Assembly: GCF_001625195.1 (NCBI RefSeq)
Contig: NC_054390.1
Coordinates: 4,674,027-4,738,026, forward strand
Direction: 5' to 3'
Origin: Drechmeria coniospora
Taxonomy: Eukaryota; Ascomycota; Sordariomycetes; Hypocreales; Ophiocordycipitaceae
Length of the DNA stretch: 64,000 bases
Made by a program: the position numbers and the translations under genes. The notes beneath the pieces were generated by a model. It searched no databases and was not told the origin of the DNA. It saw only the letters and a list, made by a program, of their open reading frames with translations. Numbering within the stretch: position 1 is the stretch's first letter; the number at the start of each line of letters is the position of its first letter. Shown here one piece after another: positions 12,812 through 24,666 of this stretch.

Positions 12812-14685
12812 CTAATCCGAAAACCGGGGCCGAATGCTCAAGATCGGGCCTTCTTTCCAGGCCGTCAAGTGATCCCGCAAGGCATATTCAGTAGGAGTAC
12901 AGTCTTTTTCCATCCAATCGAAATCGCTATCTGCTCGTCGCAGGTCGAACTCCCAAATGAGACGTGCAAATACAATCATGATCTGAGCAATTGCGAGCGG
13001 CTTGCCAACGCAGCTGCGAGCGCCGACCGAAAAGGGCATGTAAGGCAGCCTCGAGGATTCGTTCCGGGCACCCTTTGAGTCTGCAGGTCGATACCATCGA
13101 TCGGGGTCGTAACAAAAGGGGTCATTATAGTACGCAGGGCTATGGTGGATGCTGTAGACGCCGACGGCGATCTCGGTTCGTTCGGGGATGAAAGTTCCGT
13201 CAATGAGCGCGCCTCCATCTTCCACCTCACGCCAGAGGGCACTTCCTCCGGGTGGGGACATGCGGAGGGACTCGTCAATGCAGGCTCGAAGAAAGGCACA
13301 CGAGTTTAACTTCGGTCCCATTCGAATCTCGTCAACGCTCAAAAACGTTGACCGGACCTCCTCCACGACTCGGCGGTAGCAACTGGACGAACCCGTGAGA
13401 TAGTGAGAGACGGCAGACATGCTTGTCGACGACGTGTCCGCTCCTGAATCCTTGTCAGCCTGTACTCAAAACGCTGGCCGTGAAAACATACCTGCTACAA
13501 TGAAGGTGGCAGTTTCTGTGCTCAGCTCCGCAGTGCTTAGTTCCTTCCCCGTAGTTGGATCTTTACATTGTTGCAAAAAAGAAAAGATGTCCCTAGACGC
13601 AGTCTTCGTTGCACCAAGTCGCTTGGCGAGGACCATGCGAATAAATTTCACAAACTTGTATCGTCCAACCAGAGCCTTGGGAAACAGCTTTCGGTCCATT
13701 TTGGCAAAGTTTAACTCTGGTGCTTGAATGAGCACTCCTAGCCGAACGTTGGAGTCCTCTATGGCCTGCATTGCATATCGGTACTCAGGGCTACCCATAG
13801 TATCGAACTCGGAGTCGAAAGAGACGGAAGTCATAATGTCGAAGGCCAGGTTGTTGACTGCACACCGCATGAGTGATGGAAGCCTAGCAGCAGGAGAGTT
13901 GGCACTTACACGCATGAGCCATGTCGATGGGACCCGTCCAATGGCCAGCCGGAACCCTATCCTTGGAAGGTTCATTTCCTCTACGCATAAGATCACAGAA
14001 TCTGTCAACCCGGGACAGAATCTTGGGCTCAAAGATACGAAGGCTATTTTCCGAAAATGCCTGACTGATGACCCGTCTCCTCCGTCCGTGCTGAGTCTTG
14101 TCTCGCAGGGTCAGCAAGTTTGCTGCTTGCTTGGACAGGACCTCGTAATTCCTAAACTTGACCACGTTAGAATGGTGCCCGTAGATGTCTGTTGCGCTAA
14201 TGTCAGTGATATTAATTCTTGCATGCTGGGCCGCTGCCATAATGTACCGCGCAAAGCTCCATCGGTGTTAATGATGAGACGATTGGGTGCATATCGAACG
14301 CGATTGCCTGCGTCGTATTGTTAGCTTCTGGCTCTTGACCCTGCCTATTCGGCAAGCAATGCGACGATGCAACGAACCGTATTTTTGGTGACAGCGATAG
14401 ATATCCAAATGAATGTCGCCTTTCCATGCATGCCAGGCGGAGTACAAGTTCGTGAATTTCGCAAGAAAGGGTCCCGGGTATTTCGACAAAGGATGAAACA
14501 CTGCTCGATAAACAATAGCGCCGAGGATCTACGGCCGCCGTAGCTTGCGTCAGTTGTCATTGCACCTATCGTCGTATGCTCATGTCTCGGCTTACAGCAA
14601 AACCGACAGCTGCGACCAGGGTCACAGTAATAAGTTGAAAACGGGCAGTCACGGCGCGCAGAAACGCCTCCTGCCGGAAGTCCAT
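12812..14685 (-). CDS. Cytochrome P450 monooxygenase
   Basis: Haem-thiolate monooxygenase, anchored to the ER membrane, probably oxidising a pathway intermediate. Exon model: 14685-14596, 14528-14378, 14307-14248, 14188-13910, 13857-13492, 13443-12812. It totals 1,578 nt, giving 525 residues, the usual length of fungal P450s. Visible marks are an N-terminal membrane helix followed by the proline-rich hinge [13 protein letters not shown], the I-helix AGADTSS (a variant of AGxDTT) spanning the last junction, the ExxR motif ESLR, the PERF-like DPDRW, and the haem loop [10 protein letters not shown] with its Cys near 455. It lies upstream of the PKS in the same direction, which suggests a tailoring role. 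Its substrate cannot be read from sequence. The start was chosen because the next upstream in-frame residues do not resemble a P450 N-terminus. Confidence 0.92.
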
Positions 14686-15378
14686 GATTGCTTCCTGTTT
14701 GTCGTCAAGATCAAAGGTGGTCAGAGGGAACAGCAGAATGTCCAGGAGACTTGAGTGTATTGAGGAATGCATTCAAAGCATGACTTGGATCATTGCTTGC
14801 CGTGATGATTTTGTTCTCACCTTTTCAGTCATGATTCTTACTATCCACCTGTGCACCATTCACTCATCCATCCACAATCTCACAGCCTACTTGTGCCCGT
14901 CCTGTCAATATCTACCAGCACTACGGAGTACATGTGCGTGTGTACTATTACAAGGTCCAAGTACAACTACAGCATGTAACTACAATAAATACTCTACAGG
15001 CACTCCGTACAAGTACTGTACACTGCACTTGCGAATCTTACTGTATGCAACTCCACCTATAATGCAACCTCAAGAGCGTAGATCCAGGACCAACCCGCTT
15101 ACCCCGTTTCTGACAGGGACATGACGTTACAAAAGGGGGTCTAAGAACCGGGCCAATCACGATGATCATGCCGCAAGTGTGTTCCAGACTTCCAAGGCCC
15201 CGGCCTGCTGCGGCCTATGTATGCTGCATGATGACGGCTGCATCGGGTCTGTCGCCCGTACGCATCATGTGAAGTCCCATAAGCCGGCCTGGCTTCCGTA
15301 GCCGCCTGCAGCTCATAGATTTGCAACTTGTCACACTCGGATTTTTTCGGGCTTGTTTTTTGCTGTCCAAGGACAAAA
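14686..15378. promoter_or_regulatory. Divergent promoter region, P450 / UbiB kinase
   Basis: About 690 bp between two divergent starts. It contains TACGGAGTA at 14922-14930 and ACTCCGTA at 15002-15009, followed by GTAC-rich palindromic sequence (ACAAGTACTGTACACTGCAC). No TATA box stands out. The assignment rests on position only. Confidence 0.45.
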
Positions 15379-17337
15379 ATGAAAGCGCTCAATCTTTTGC
15401 GAGGCGTACATGCGCTGCCGGGTTGGCATCAGCGTGTTGCTTCCTCGATTCATACGCGCCACCATTTGCAGCGAAACCACTATCTCCCAGGTCGCGCTCA
15501 GTATTCGGCGGGCCTTTGGAGACAATACAGTAAATCTGTAGCTGAGAATCAGGTGTCCTCGGCCAATACGGGGACGACAACAGCGACATCTCATGGGAGA
15601 ATAATAGAGAATGGAGACAGCAAACTTTCGCAGACTGATGGAGGCAAAAAGTCACAGAGTGGCAAGGCCAAACCAGCAATCAAAATATCGTGGTATTGGA
15701 AGGGTCTCATTCTCCTTATCGAGCTCTGCATCGGCGACTACCTCCTCGACCGATATGTGTTTGGCGGCGTCACGCTTCGAACCATCGTCGCCTACGGCGT
15801 GCTCGGACGCATCGGTCTCGACTACAAGCTTCACTACGGCCGCGACTGTTGGTTTGCCCGTCATCCCGAGGAGGATCTTCATCAGCGCAATGCCCAGAGG
15901 CTGTGCACGATGCTCAAGTGGAACGGCGGCCTGTATCTCAAGGCTGGCCAGGCACTAGCCATGCAGGGCAGCGTGTTGCCGGAAGAGTATCAGCGTCTAT
16001 TTGGCGAGATGTTCGATGATGCACCGAAGAGTTCATGGTCGGATGTGAAGAAGGTCATAAAGCAGGACTTTGAAGGGCGCACCGTCGAGGAAGTTTTCGG
16101 CGCCGACTTCGAGGAGGAGCCGAGGGCCTCGGCATCGATCGCCCAGGTTCACTTTGCAACGCTTCCGGACGGCCGCTCCGTCGCAGTCAAGGTCCAGAGG
16201 CGCGAGATCTCCAAGCAGGTCTCGTGGGATCTGTGGTCGATGAAGATCATGGCCGAGTACACCGCTTGGTCGACGGGCCTCCCGATGGGCACGATCGGCC
16301 AGTTTGTCATGGACCAGGTCATGCGCGAAACCGACTTCGAGAACGAGGCTGCTAATGCGGAAAAAATGGCCAAGCTGGTCGCGTCGGACCCGTCTCTGCG
16401 CGACCGCGTATACATACCCAAGGTATACCATGATCTGACGACAAAGCGCGTTCTTACAACCGAGTGGATCGACGCGGTGCAGCTCTGGGACAAGGATGCC
16501 ATCACCGGCAATCATCGACTGCCACTGCCGTCGACCTCCAATAGCACCGGCAGTGTCCCTTACTGCTTGGGTCTTCGCGTCAATGACATTATGGAAACTA
16601 TCATCGATCTTTTCTCCGCCCAGATGTTTTCCTGGGGTTTTGTCCACTGCGATCCGCACCCAGGAAATATCCTTGTTCGACGGCATCCGAATGGCTCCGG
16701 GAAACCCCAAGTTGTCCTTCTCGACCATGGGTTGTACATCACGATGTCAGACAAGCTTCGGAGGCAGTATTCTAACTTCTGGAAGGCACTCGTCACTGGC
16801 GACGATGATTCTCTCCAGAGCATCTCCCACGAATGGGGAATGAAAAACGCCGATGCCTGGGCCGATGCGTCCCTGATGAAGCCGTACAAGGATCCTCCGC
16901 CAGCAGTTGAAGGCGGTAACGAATGGAAACGAAGCAAGGAGACGTCCGAGGAGCGCCAGAAACGGATGTTTGAGGAGGCAGCGGCGTACCTCGGAGAAGA
17001 AGAGCTTTTCCCGCAGGAACTTGTCTTTCTAGAGAGAAGCATCGGTCTCATCCAGGGGAACAACCGATTCCTTGGTTCCCCCGTCAACCGAATCAAGCTC
17101 ATTGGTATGGGTGCGCTACGTGCTGTGCGAGACGATGGAGGCAATTCGTCCCTGATGCAGGTTGTCTCAGTTCGCTTGTCACTGTTTGTTCTCGATCTTG
17201 CCTTTTGGTGGAGTGCTATGAAACAGTATTTTGGATACGGCAGCGGCTTTGAGCAAGAACTCAAGGATGCTGAAGAGCGTGCGATGCGAGAGACTAAAGA
17301 TGCGGTCGCCGGACTGTTCGGCATCTCGGTGGATTAG
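15379..17337 (+). CDS. Mitochondrial UbiB/ABC1/ADCK family atypical kinase
   Basis: Family members are mitochondrial inner-membrane ATPase or kinase-like proteins linked to coenzyme Q and lipid homeostasis. The gene is intronless, 652 residues. The ATG at 15379 is used because it opens an Arg-rich, acid-poor N-terminus typical of a mitochondrial presequence; upstream in-frame codons lack an ATG. A hydrophobic stretch lies near residues 110-150. Signature motifs are KAGQALAMQGSVLP (KxGQ, near 188), ASIAQVHF (near 251), the Lys in VAVKVQR, HCDPHPGN (near 422) and LLDHGLY (near 448, the DFG equivalent). It most resembles the ADCK1/Mcp2-type branch, though I cannot separate subfamilies by eye. 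It is probably a housekeeping gene sitting inside the cluster region. Confidence 0.92.
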   Translation: MKALNLLRGVHALPGWHQRVASSIHTRHHLQRNHYLPGRAQYSAGLWRQYSKSVAENQVSSANTGTTTATSHGRIIENGDSKLSQTDGGKKSQSGKAKPAIKISWYWKGLILLIELCIGDYLLDRYVFGGVTLRTIVAYGVLGRIGLDYKLHYGRDCWFARHPEEDLHQRNAQRLCTMLKWNGGLYLKAGQALAMQGSVLPEEYQRLFGEMFDDAPKSSWSDVKKVIKQDFEGRTVEEVFGADFEEEPRASASIAQVHFATLPDGRSVAVKVQRREISKQVSWDLWSMKIMAEYTAWSTGLPMGTIGQFVMDQVMRETDFENEAANAEKMAKLVASDPSLRDRVYIPKVYHDLTTKRVLTTEWIDAVQLWDKDAITGNHRLPLPSTSNSTGSVPYCLGLRVNDIMETIIDLFSAQMFSWGFVHCDPHPGNILVRRHPNGSGKPQVVLLDHGLYITMSDKLRRQYSNFWKALVTGDDDSLQSISHEWGMKNADAWADASLMKPYKDPPPAVEGGNEWKRSKETSEERQKRMFEEAAAYLGEEELFPQELVFLERSIGLIQGNNRFLGSPVNRIKLIGMGALRAVRDDGGNSSLMQVVSVRLSLFVLDLAFWWSAMKQYFGYGSGFEQELKDAEERAMRETKDAVAGLFGISVD

Positions 17338-19021
17338 ATAGTCGTCCGCGAATTGAAATGGAAGATTTCATCAATCATTTTAAGCCATTTTCATTTCCTC
17401 CTTGTTACTACAACGAAAAGCATTCGAGCACTTCATGATGAAATTGGAATTACACCCTGCACCTAACTAAGAATAGGGCATCTTGTGCTTCGTCTTGTGA
17501 TTTCATTGCCACGTACACCTTCCAACAGCTTTTCTTGAAAAACCAGCTAGTGGGACAAACGAATTCCCTCATTTTGGTTGTCCTAGTCAAGTTATTTGCA
17601 ACGTCCTGCCATCAATTTTGCCTCTGAGAGATACACGCAATTAGTCCAACAAAGAAGGTCTCCCAATATTGGCGGCTCAGGAGTCACCGAATCATGCCCG
17701 GGGCCACACCGGAGGCATGGCCCGCCTTCCAACTTACTGTAGTTCATGTTCGTCAACGTGTCTCCTTGTAATTCCCTGGTAATTACCTATGGAGGGTTAC
17801 AGAGTGGATTCTAGTGCACACATGTACTTCGTACTTACAAGTGCTCTCTACGTGTAGTAATAACCCATACATATGAGTAATTATGCATGTTGAAGATTCC
17901 CTCGTACCCTTAGTAATTTTACTGCAGTAATTACTTCTTACTAACGGCTAGGCAGCTGGTCCTCGTGCGTCGACTCGGTAAAAAAGTCATGCATACTTAC
18001 ACCTAGATGGCCTAATCCTGATCAGGCGCAAAATATTACTACAGTGCTCCCCAACGGGATAATTGCAACATCTACCGAGTACACAGTGCTTATCAGCGCG
18101 TACTTACACATCGAATTAGTAAGACTGGTCATCGGAAATGTGAACTTAGATTTTCTATCTGGTCGTTATTCTCGATCATCTATCTGGCGTAACGGAATGC
18201 TGGCCGCTGCAAACTCGATTGCGTATTCCTTTCATCAGGCATGACTGGGTAGTAGTAAGCGAACTGTGCACATATTTACAGCAATCAATCATGATACGTC
18301 CTTACGTGCGCTTGTCTCCATAATCTAAACCATAAGATAGAGTAAGTATTTTCAGTCCGAGTATTTCTGCACGAAACCGAATCACTCGACGCTGGATGTA
18401 TGGGGGACACGCAGCAGTAACAATGGCCCAGTGGCTCCGCCTCAGCATGCTGCCTGGTTAGCCGACGTGAGCATTTGAAAGGTGTCACATGCATCGAAAA
18501 ACAAGTCACTCATATGTCAGCCATCATTGAAGCCCGTATTGATCTGGCACTGCATTGTGGCATAAAGGAGATGGTTCCGGTAATTCGTAAGCCACGCATG
18601 GCACAATCACCAAGCCACGGCACGTCAGCATCTGTTGCGAGATCCAACTCTCACTGTAATATCTGTACATCCCAAGAGCGTAGCATCTGCAGACAAGCGC
18701 CCAGTGGGGAACCGACTGTAGTTGCAGATTCAGAACACGATACCTGAGCACCCCAGACTGTTCAGTAAGGGTGCACAGTGCAGTGCTCGTCTATTGGCCA
18801 AGGGCGACAGCGTGAATTCGCTGTCTTGGCGGGATTCTCAGAATGACTACAAGCATCAACACATGCATCTCTTTTATCGTATTTCACCTTGACGACCCTG
18901 TGTTGGTTAGACGTACGTCAACAGCCGATGAACAACCGTTAAACGTCCATGTCCTCTCATCCCGCACACTAGCTGGAGAAATCTTGTACGTGACGAATAG
19001 TGCTTCACATATTCGTTGACA
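17338..19021. other. A/T-rich spacer with GTAATTAC-like repeats
   Basis: About 1.7 kb without a credible gene. Around 17767-17945 variants of GTAATTAC / AGTAATTA recur at least five times, and CATGTACTTCGTACTTAC sits at 17821-17838. It should contain the bZIP promoter. Open frames at 18044-18747 have no family features. Confidence 0.5.
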
Positions 19022-20547
19022 ATGGCACCCACATCATCCTCATCTGCTGGTCCATACTCCCTCCCAGACAAGGATGAGGTTGAGTTATCAGTAGAGGATG
19101 ACTGGACGAGGGTTAAGGACCGGAAAGAGAAAAAGCGAATACAAAATCGGGTAGCACAGAGATCGTATCGTGAGTTATATGCGTTCCCGCCGTGTGACCG
19201 AAAAACGCACTAATCGTGTCCATCCCAGGCAGTCGCATGAAGGCACGTCTAGGAGAACTGCAGTCTAGGCTTCAAGCTCACGAGGAGCAGAGAGCGAAGG
19301 AGGGTTCTGCCGACGGCCAGTTCTTGCACCGGACAAACGACTTGATAACACATGCGACGCCGCCGCCGTCAAGCCATGGTGCTACTCCGTCGCACGATAT
19401 CGATCCAAATTGTATCAGCGCTGCATCCCCGCCCACGCCTCCCGATGCCACAATTGAGAGCGACGGAGTCAAAGCAATGGACACATTCGCGCCTCATCAA
19501 ATGTATACCACAAGTGCAGATGACAACTCGTGGTTCATGGACGTCATGCCGCTCATGCCTCATGGTGACGCACCTTCATACCCCTTATCATCGATACCTA
19601 CCCCTCCCGGCACCATGGCCCAGACCCCGAGTCCATCTATGCCAACCATCCTCCAGCAAGGCCAACAGCCACCTCATAACGAAGGGGACGCAAATATATC
19701 TCAGTCAATCATTCAGGACTGCCTGCGGTTTCAGATCCAGCTGTTGGCCAGGATGAACAGCAACCTTCCTGAGAATGCGTCACCAGCTCAGACGGAGGAG
19801 CTACTGTCGAGTATGGGAATATCCCCGGCGCACCTTCATCATGCTTTCGATTCTGACCTGCAGGACTCTGCAGCGATGAAAAACTTAATGTACAACAACG
19901 TAAACAGTCCAACGACAGAAAACTCGTTTAGCATGCCGGACTTTCAAAACGTCGATGACATACTAGACCTGTCTTCGACAAACGAAAGCTCTAGCATAAC
20001 TTGGAAACCCACAACTGTACAGCCGATCGGCGACGCCTCACCCTCAACCTCGATGACGCAGACGCCAAACTCACTAGAAGAGCGTATTGAGGCCGCGATA
20101 GAAAACCTCGAGTCGCTCGGTTTCAGCAGTCTTGAATCGTTTTCTGAAGCCTACTATACCGCGACATTCGATGAAACGTCCCCCCTTGCAGCAGAGCAAC
20201 GCCTGAGCAGAAAGAGGCGGTTACCGCGGCTCATGGCAAATGTTCTCGACGCCGCGCAGTCGTGGGATCCCTGGGAACGGAGAGGTCTCAATGAGGAAGT
20301 GCTCCGAACAGCAGAATCTTTACTTTTAGATGAGGGCAAAAACGTCGACATGAAGGCACTGGAATCGAGTTTTGGCGGCTTGCTTGCAGCAACTGACAAC
20401 CCCGGTCTCCAACAACGGGTTTTAAGCGCCGCTACAGCCCCAACGTCTGTGTCACAGCAAAACGTGGCGGCGATAAAAAAGGCGATGCAAGATGAGGTAT
20501 TTACTATCATCCCTACCGCATTTTTGCGTGTACCTAACTTTGAATAG
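19022..20547 (+). CDS. bZIP-type transcription factor
   Basis: Likely DNA-binding regulator in the nucleus. Two exons, 19022-19169 and 19229-20547, total 1,467 nt (488 residues plus stop). The intron splits an Arg codon in the basic region; joining restores KDRKEKKRIQNRVAQRSYRS, with the NxxAQRxxR core of fungal bZIP proteins, followed by RLGELQSRLQ. The zipper is weak: after about three heptads the chain becomes a low-complexity Pro/Ser/Thr-rich region. The C-terminal part, residues about 330-488, looks helical and structured, but I do not recognise it and see no ankyrin repeats. It stands alone between biosynthetic genes, so a pathway-specific role is plausible but unproven. The ATG at 19022 is the first in frame. 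Confidence 0.88.
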
Positions 20548-21701
20548 CTGCCCTCTCTTTGGCCGTTGATGATGTCCTTGGCAGGAGGAAACCGCGCATC
20601 AAGACAACGAGACCGCTCCAGCATGGTGCTTATCACCACACTCGTTCTTCACTGCTCAAACAAAATACCTAAACAAAATATCATCGACCTGTTGGATGCC
20701 TGTTTGTAGCGTCGGGGAACGAGAGGATGGCTTCACTTCTTCCTTGGCGCTGGTCATATGGTGACACAGGCAGGCTCGGCGATGGGAAGCTTTAGAACTG
20801 TACAATGCTACGGATTGGGAACACGAGCTGGCAATATCACATTCATGAATTGACGAAATATATTTTTGTGACAAATTATGGCCATGAGCCACGAAATGCT
20901 TGCCCCTCTGCTCGGTCATCAACGTGCATTGCACCAGTGACGGACAATAATCACACATCGCTTGAAGCAGCTTCCCGCCCAGTTTGCTGACCCTCCCCGA
21001 TTTCCCCAATCTGACGAGGCTATGAACTAACTGCAGGCTCATCTTGGGTACGAAATATTAATTCGGAAATAGAAAATTCGGAGTTTATATGTAGCGGCCC
21101 TGGACTGGATTGCAGTAATATTACAGTCTCGACACTTTTGGTGCGAAACTACATGTAGGCCGTATCTGATGTGAGTTCATAACGATTATTTAGGGGCTCA
21201 TATGGCGTGCCTCTGGCTCTAGGCGGTTCAGATTCCCTGAGTCTAGGGTCACACTCTCATCACGCACCAGCCGTGTTCATACCACGATGAAGCGACAAGC
21301 CAACCACGAAACATGGCACAAATCTGGACGCAACAGAGCGAAGTGTTCCCATAACGACGTATTCGCCAAAATATCGTTAAGCATTTTCGCACAATCATTC
21401 TCTAGCAAACCCTGGGGGGTTGTGAGAGTACGTTTAGATGAGCTGTTGTAATTGAATGATGAAGACTACTGGTCCCTCCAGTAATACCACTGATTCATGT
21501 ACGTTATCCCTAGTAATTCCAGGAAAGCCTCCTTCCAGGCCAGCCAGCCTGGACGATTTGCGGGGTTTTCGCCGTATTATCTTTACGTTGGAACTGTCCA
21601 ACCCTCCCCCGGCTTTTAATGGACACGGAACAGCTCGGCTCAGTTCAGCATTTACAAATAACGCAACCATAATCAGGCCGGAAAGATACATTATTGACGA
21701 C
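20548..21701. other. Convergent intergenic region
   Basis: About 1.15 kb between the ends of the bZIP gene (plus) and the Rossmann gene (minus). A 128-residue open frame on the minus strand (20656-21042) has no recognisable motif and is not called. Both 3' UTRs should lie here. Confidence 0.5.
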
Positions 21702-22667
21702 TCAGGTTGCCTCGGTTGGAGCTTTGTTCGTATACGCCGACATGTTCTTCATCTTGTCATCCCGTACCCTGGTCCAGTTCCGCATCCCGACAGCACCAAG
21801 ACACCTTCCTTCGGGCGAAGCGCCTTCCACGTCTACATCCTGACCGTCGCAAATTGCCAGATCCATCATAGATTGACCTAGCTCTTGAGAGGTGCCCATT
21901 ATGTTAGAGAGTCCCAGAAACCTGTAAAGCGGCAGAATGACACCGTTGGTCCACTTCTTGGTCCATGGCAGCGGCTTCAGCCAGGGCTTGATGGCATCGT
22001 GGGTGCTGTAATCGATAAGCGCAGGTCGGATGCAGTAGAGCACAAGGGAAGGCAGAGCATCTTGCTCTTCGATGCCACCCTTGGTCTTTATCTCGAGCCT
22101 TTTGCTTGTATCGTTATGCAGCTGGAAAAGCTTCTCCTCAGCTCGAGCCTTGACGTCGAATATGTATATAGAGCGGGTATCATGGCACCCATCATCTGCG
22201 TGTAACTTTGTTAGCAGTGCGGAGAGGTGACGGCGACGAGCGGGCAATTTTCAACGAACGTGAAACATAGACAAAATTGAACTTGTCATTCAGCGTTGCA
22301 AAAGCTTTCGCAGCTTTGAAAGGTAGGTCAATATGTCCGTATTCGTACTCTCTGGAAATGGCAGTGTTATCAGAGCACGCGTTGCATTTGAGAACACTGA
22401 TGCAAGATAGGCTCACGGTCTCGTCACGGCCATCAGAGGGGGGCCTGCTGTCCAAATACATCCATGGGCACCTTTCAACTGGGCCAAGGTCTCGTCACTG
22501 TAGACCGCCAGATCCTCTTGAATAATTACTTGTACCTTTCCCTGGCCTTCTGCTTGTGGCACTGTTGATCGCGAGATGATGGTGATCTTGTCAACGGCGA
22601 CTTCGCGAATCAATGCATCCAGAGCTATAGCGCCCACCAGGCCCGTGCCAGTGAGAATGATGTGCAT
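21702..22667 (-). CDS. NAD(P)-binding Rossmann-fold protein, atypical SDR / epimerase-like
   Basis: Probably an oxidoreductase or redox sensor of the extended/atypical short-chain dehydrogenase group found in many fungi; the reaction is unknown. Exon model: 22667-22417, 22351-22260, 22195-21702, giving 837 nt (278 residues plus stop). The N-terminus MHIILTGTGLVGAIALDALI is the first beta strand and glycine-rich dinucleotide loop (TGxGxxG). The second exon carries FNFVYVS, the position where SDRs have a Ser, followed by HDG. The third has the typical KARAEEKLF helix and an RPALID segment. The classical YxxxK pair is not evident, so catalysis may be absent or unusual. The first intron has a CTGATAAC branch site. 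Upstream in-frame ATG codons exist, but the glycine loop must begin near the N-terminus. Confidence 0.8.
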
Positions 22668-23208
22668 CTTGCAATAGGACGATGAGCTAATGGGTTCACG
22701 GTCAGGAGTGCTCCGTAGGATTGCACGAAATCGTTGCTGACTTCTTACGGCGAAAATGAGAGGGCGAATGGTTCGATTTGTGACCAAGATATGTACTCCG
22801 TACGGGTCTCGCAAGTAAGAATGGGAGCTCTGATGGCAGCAAGCTTAGAATGCCGTGCCCTACCGACCGGACGAACTTTCGGCCATGGGTGAGCTGCGAA
22901 GCCTAATACGGTCATCTCACATCATGCAGACACTAAGTATCCACCCCAAGCCCAAGCAATGGTCATTCAGCGACAAGTCAGTGCTTACATTACATCCATC
23001 CCCGTTTCACCGACTCGAGAACGTTGGACTGCTCGACTAGCTACGTCAAATTGCTTACTATTACTTATAGGGGGCATTCAGGGCGCCATGGCTGCTTCGG
23101 CCCGCCTATGCCTAGTGAATGGTCCACTGTCTGGACGACCTATCGACACAAATACTAGCAGCACATGAAGGTGGATATTGAGAGGAGAAGTACGCAATGA
23201 AATAGCGG
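22668..23208. other. Spacer with a TACTCCGTA motif
   Basis: About 540 bp between two minus-strand genes. An exact TACTCCGTA lies at 22794-22802, 127 bp upstream of the start of the Rossmann gene. No gene is seen. Confidence 0.5.
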
Positions 23209-24666
23209 TTACAAAGGGATAGAAACAGTCTCGCCAATGCCAGAAATGTCAAAAACACCTTTCTTGGGCAAACCTTTGAGCAATAAAGCCTCCTCAAGTC
23301 TCCGTGGTGGCTCTCTCACATCTTCATCGCCCAGCACCCAGGTTCCCCAATGCATGGCTAACGCTCGCTTGCACCCCGTGTCGGCGAAAATTTCCACTGC
23401 ATCCCGCGGATTCGCATGAATCGGAGCCATCAGAGCGCGTGGCTTGTACGCACCGATTGGCAAAAGACCTAGTGAAAAGGGGCCATAATGCTCACCGATC
23501 TCGGCAAAGGCAGGACAAACCGGAAGGTTAGCGAACCTTTCGTCCCAATCTTCGTCTTGCCTGTCAAGCGTCGGAACCGCACGGTATCCAGTGTCCCCAC
23601 CAAAGAAGACGGAGGCGGCAGCCCCTGCTGGCCCTGCGGACGAGACCGACCAAGATGCCCAGAGCGTCATGTCAGTTCCCCAAGGGGCACGGCCTGTGGT
23701 ATGCTGGGCCGGCAAACAGGTAAAGCGAGCCGAGATGCTCCCAGCAATCCTGTCCTCCAAATTTTCGTCGCGGGGGCTCAAGACGAGGTCGGCACCCTCC
23801 CACCAGTCCAGCTCCGTGACATGGTCAATCCCAGAAGAGCGAAACCAGCTTTCATTTCCCAACGGGACGAAGAAGTGCGCATTGGGGTGGATCTTGTGTA
23901 TTTCCGTCACTGTCGGATGGCTCAGCTGTCGAAATCCAATGTTAGCCTTGAACACTGCCTGAGAGCATCTACCGGGGTGGAGATCTCTGACATGGTCATA
24001 GTGATTGTGGGATATGACAACGGCATCTAAGATTGGAATATCCTTGACTTCGCAAGGAAGCTTCGTGAATCTGCGAGGCCCAAACCATTGAGTGGGAGAG
24101 CATCTGTCCGTCATAACAGGATCGAAGAGAACGCGAAGCCCGTTCGGAAACTCGACGAAGTAGCAAGCATGACCGAGCCAGGTTGCTCGCAGATTGGAGG
24201 CATCGCCCACAACCCGATCGTGCGAAAATTTTGGGCGTTGAATCGGAATCTGCAATGTGAAATGGTTACCTGCTGCCTCCAAATTTGGCTTTGTCAAGGT
24301 CATGCAACGAGCTATGGGATTTCGCGTACGTTGGCTTCCGCCGTAGAAGGACTTTGCATTCAATCATATTAGTCTGGTCCTCTTCCGAGACAGCAATATA
24401 CATCACAACTCACTGCGTCCAGGTTGTTGTCCACTTTCGTCTTTCCTCAAATGTCAGCCAGCGTTCACACACACTTGTTGGATCCGTACTAACTGCTTTA
24501 TATGTGCCTTCACAGCCTCTGGGTCTAGCTCCTGCCAGCTTGGCCATGGATTATGGAATATTTTCTTGCCATTCTTGTGGTGATGCACCTTTTCCTCAGC
24601 ACCTTTCGGTGCAGGGTTATCGGTGACGGGGTTGACCGAAATATTGAGTTTAATCGGTGCTGTCAT
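23209..24666 (-). CDS. NAPE-PLD-like metallo-beta-lactamase-fold hydrolase
   Basis: Belongs to the family of N-acyl-phosphatidylethanolamine-hydrolysing phospholipase D (yeast Fmp30 group), which cleaves NAPE to N-acylethanolamines with two zinc ions. The main exon ends at 23209. It carries [20 protein letters not shown], the zinc motif SHNHYDH, then [31 protein letters not shown] and ALAMHWGTW, all in family order. A first exon at about 24666-24490 encodes [12 protein letters not shown]...[17 protein letters not shown], an N-terminal signature I associate with this family. Its end fits a GTACGG donor. I could not settle the splicing between 24489 and about 24310; a small extra exon is possible, and an ATG at 24780 is an alternative start. 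Enzyme call firm, 5' structure not. Confidence 0.82.

Noticed and set aside
20656..21042. 128-residue minus-strand open frame
   Set aside because: No recognisable domain, in a convergent spacer with a composition like noncoding DNA.
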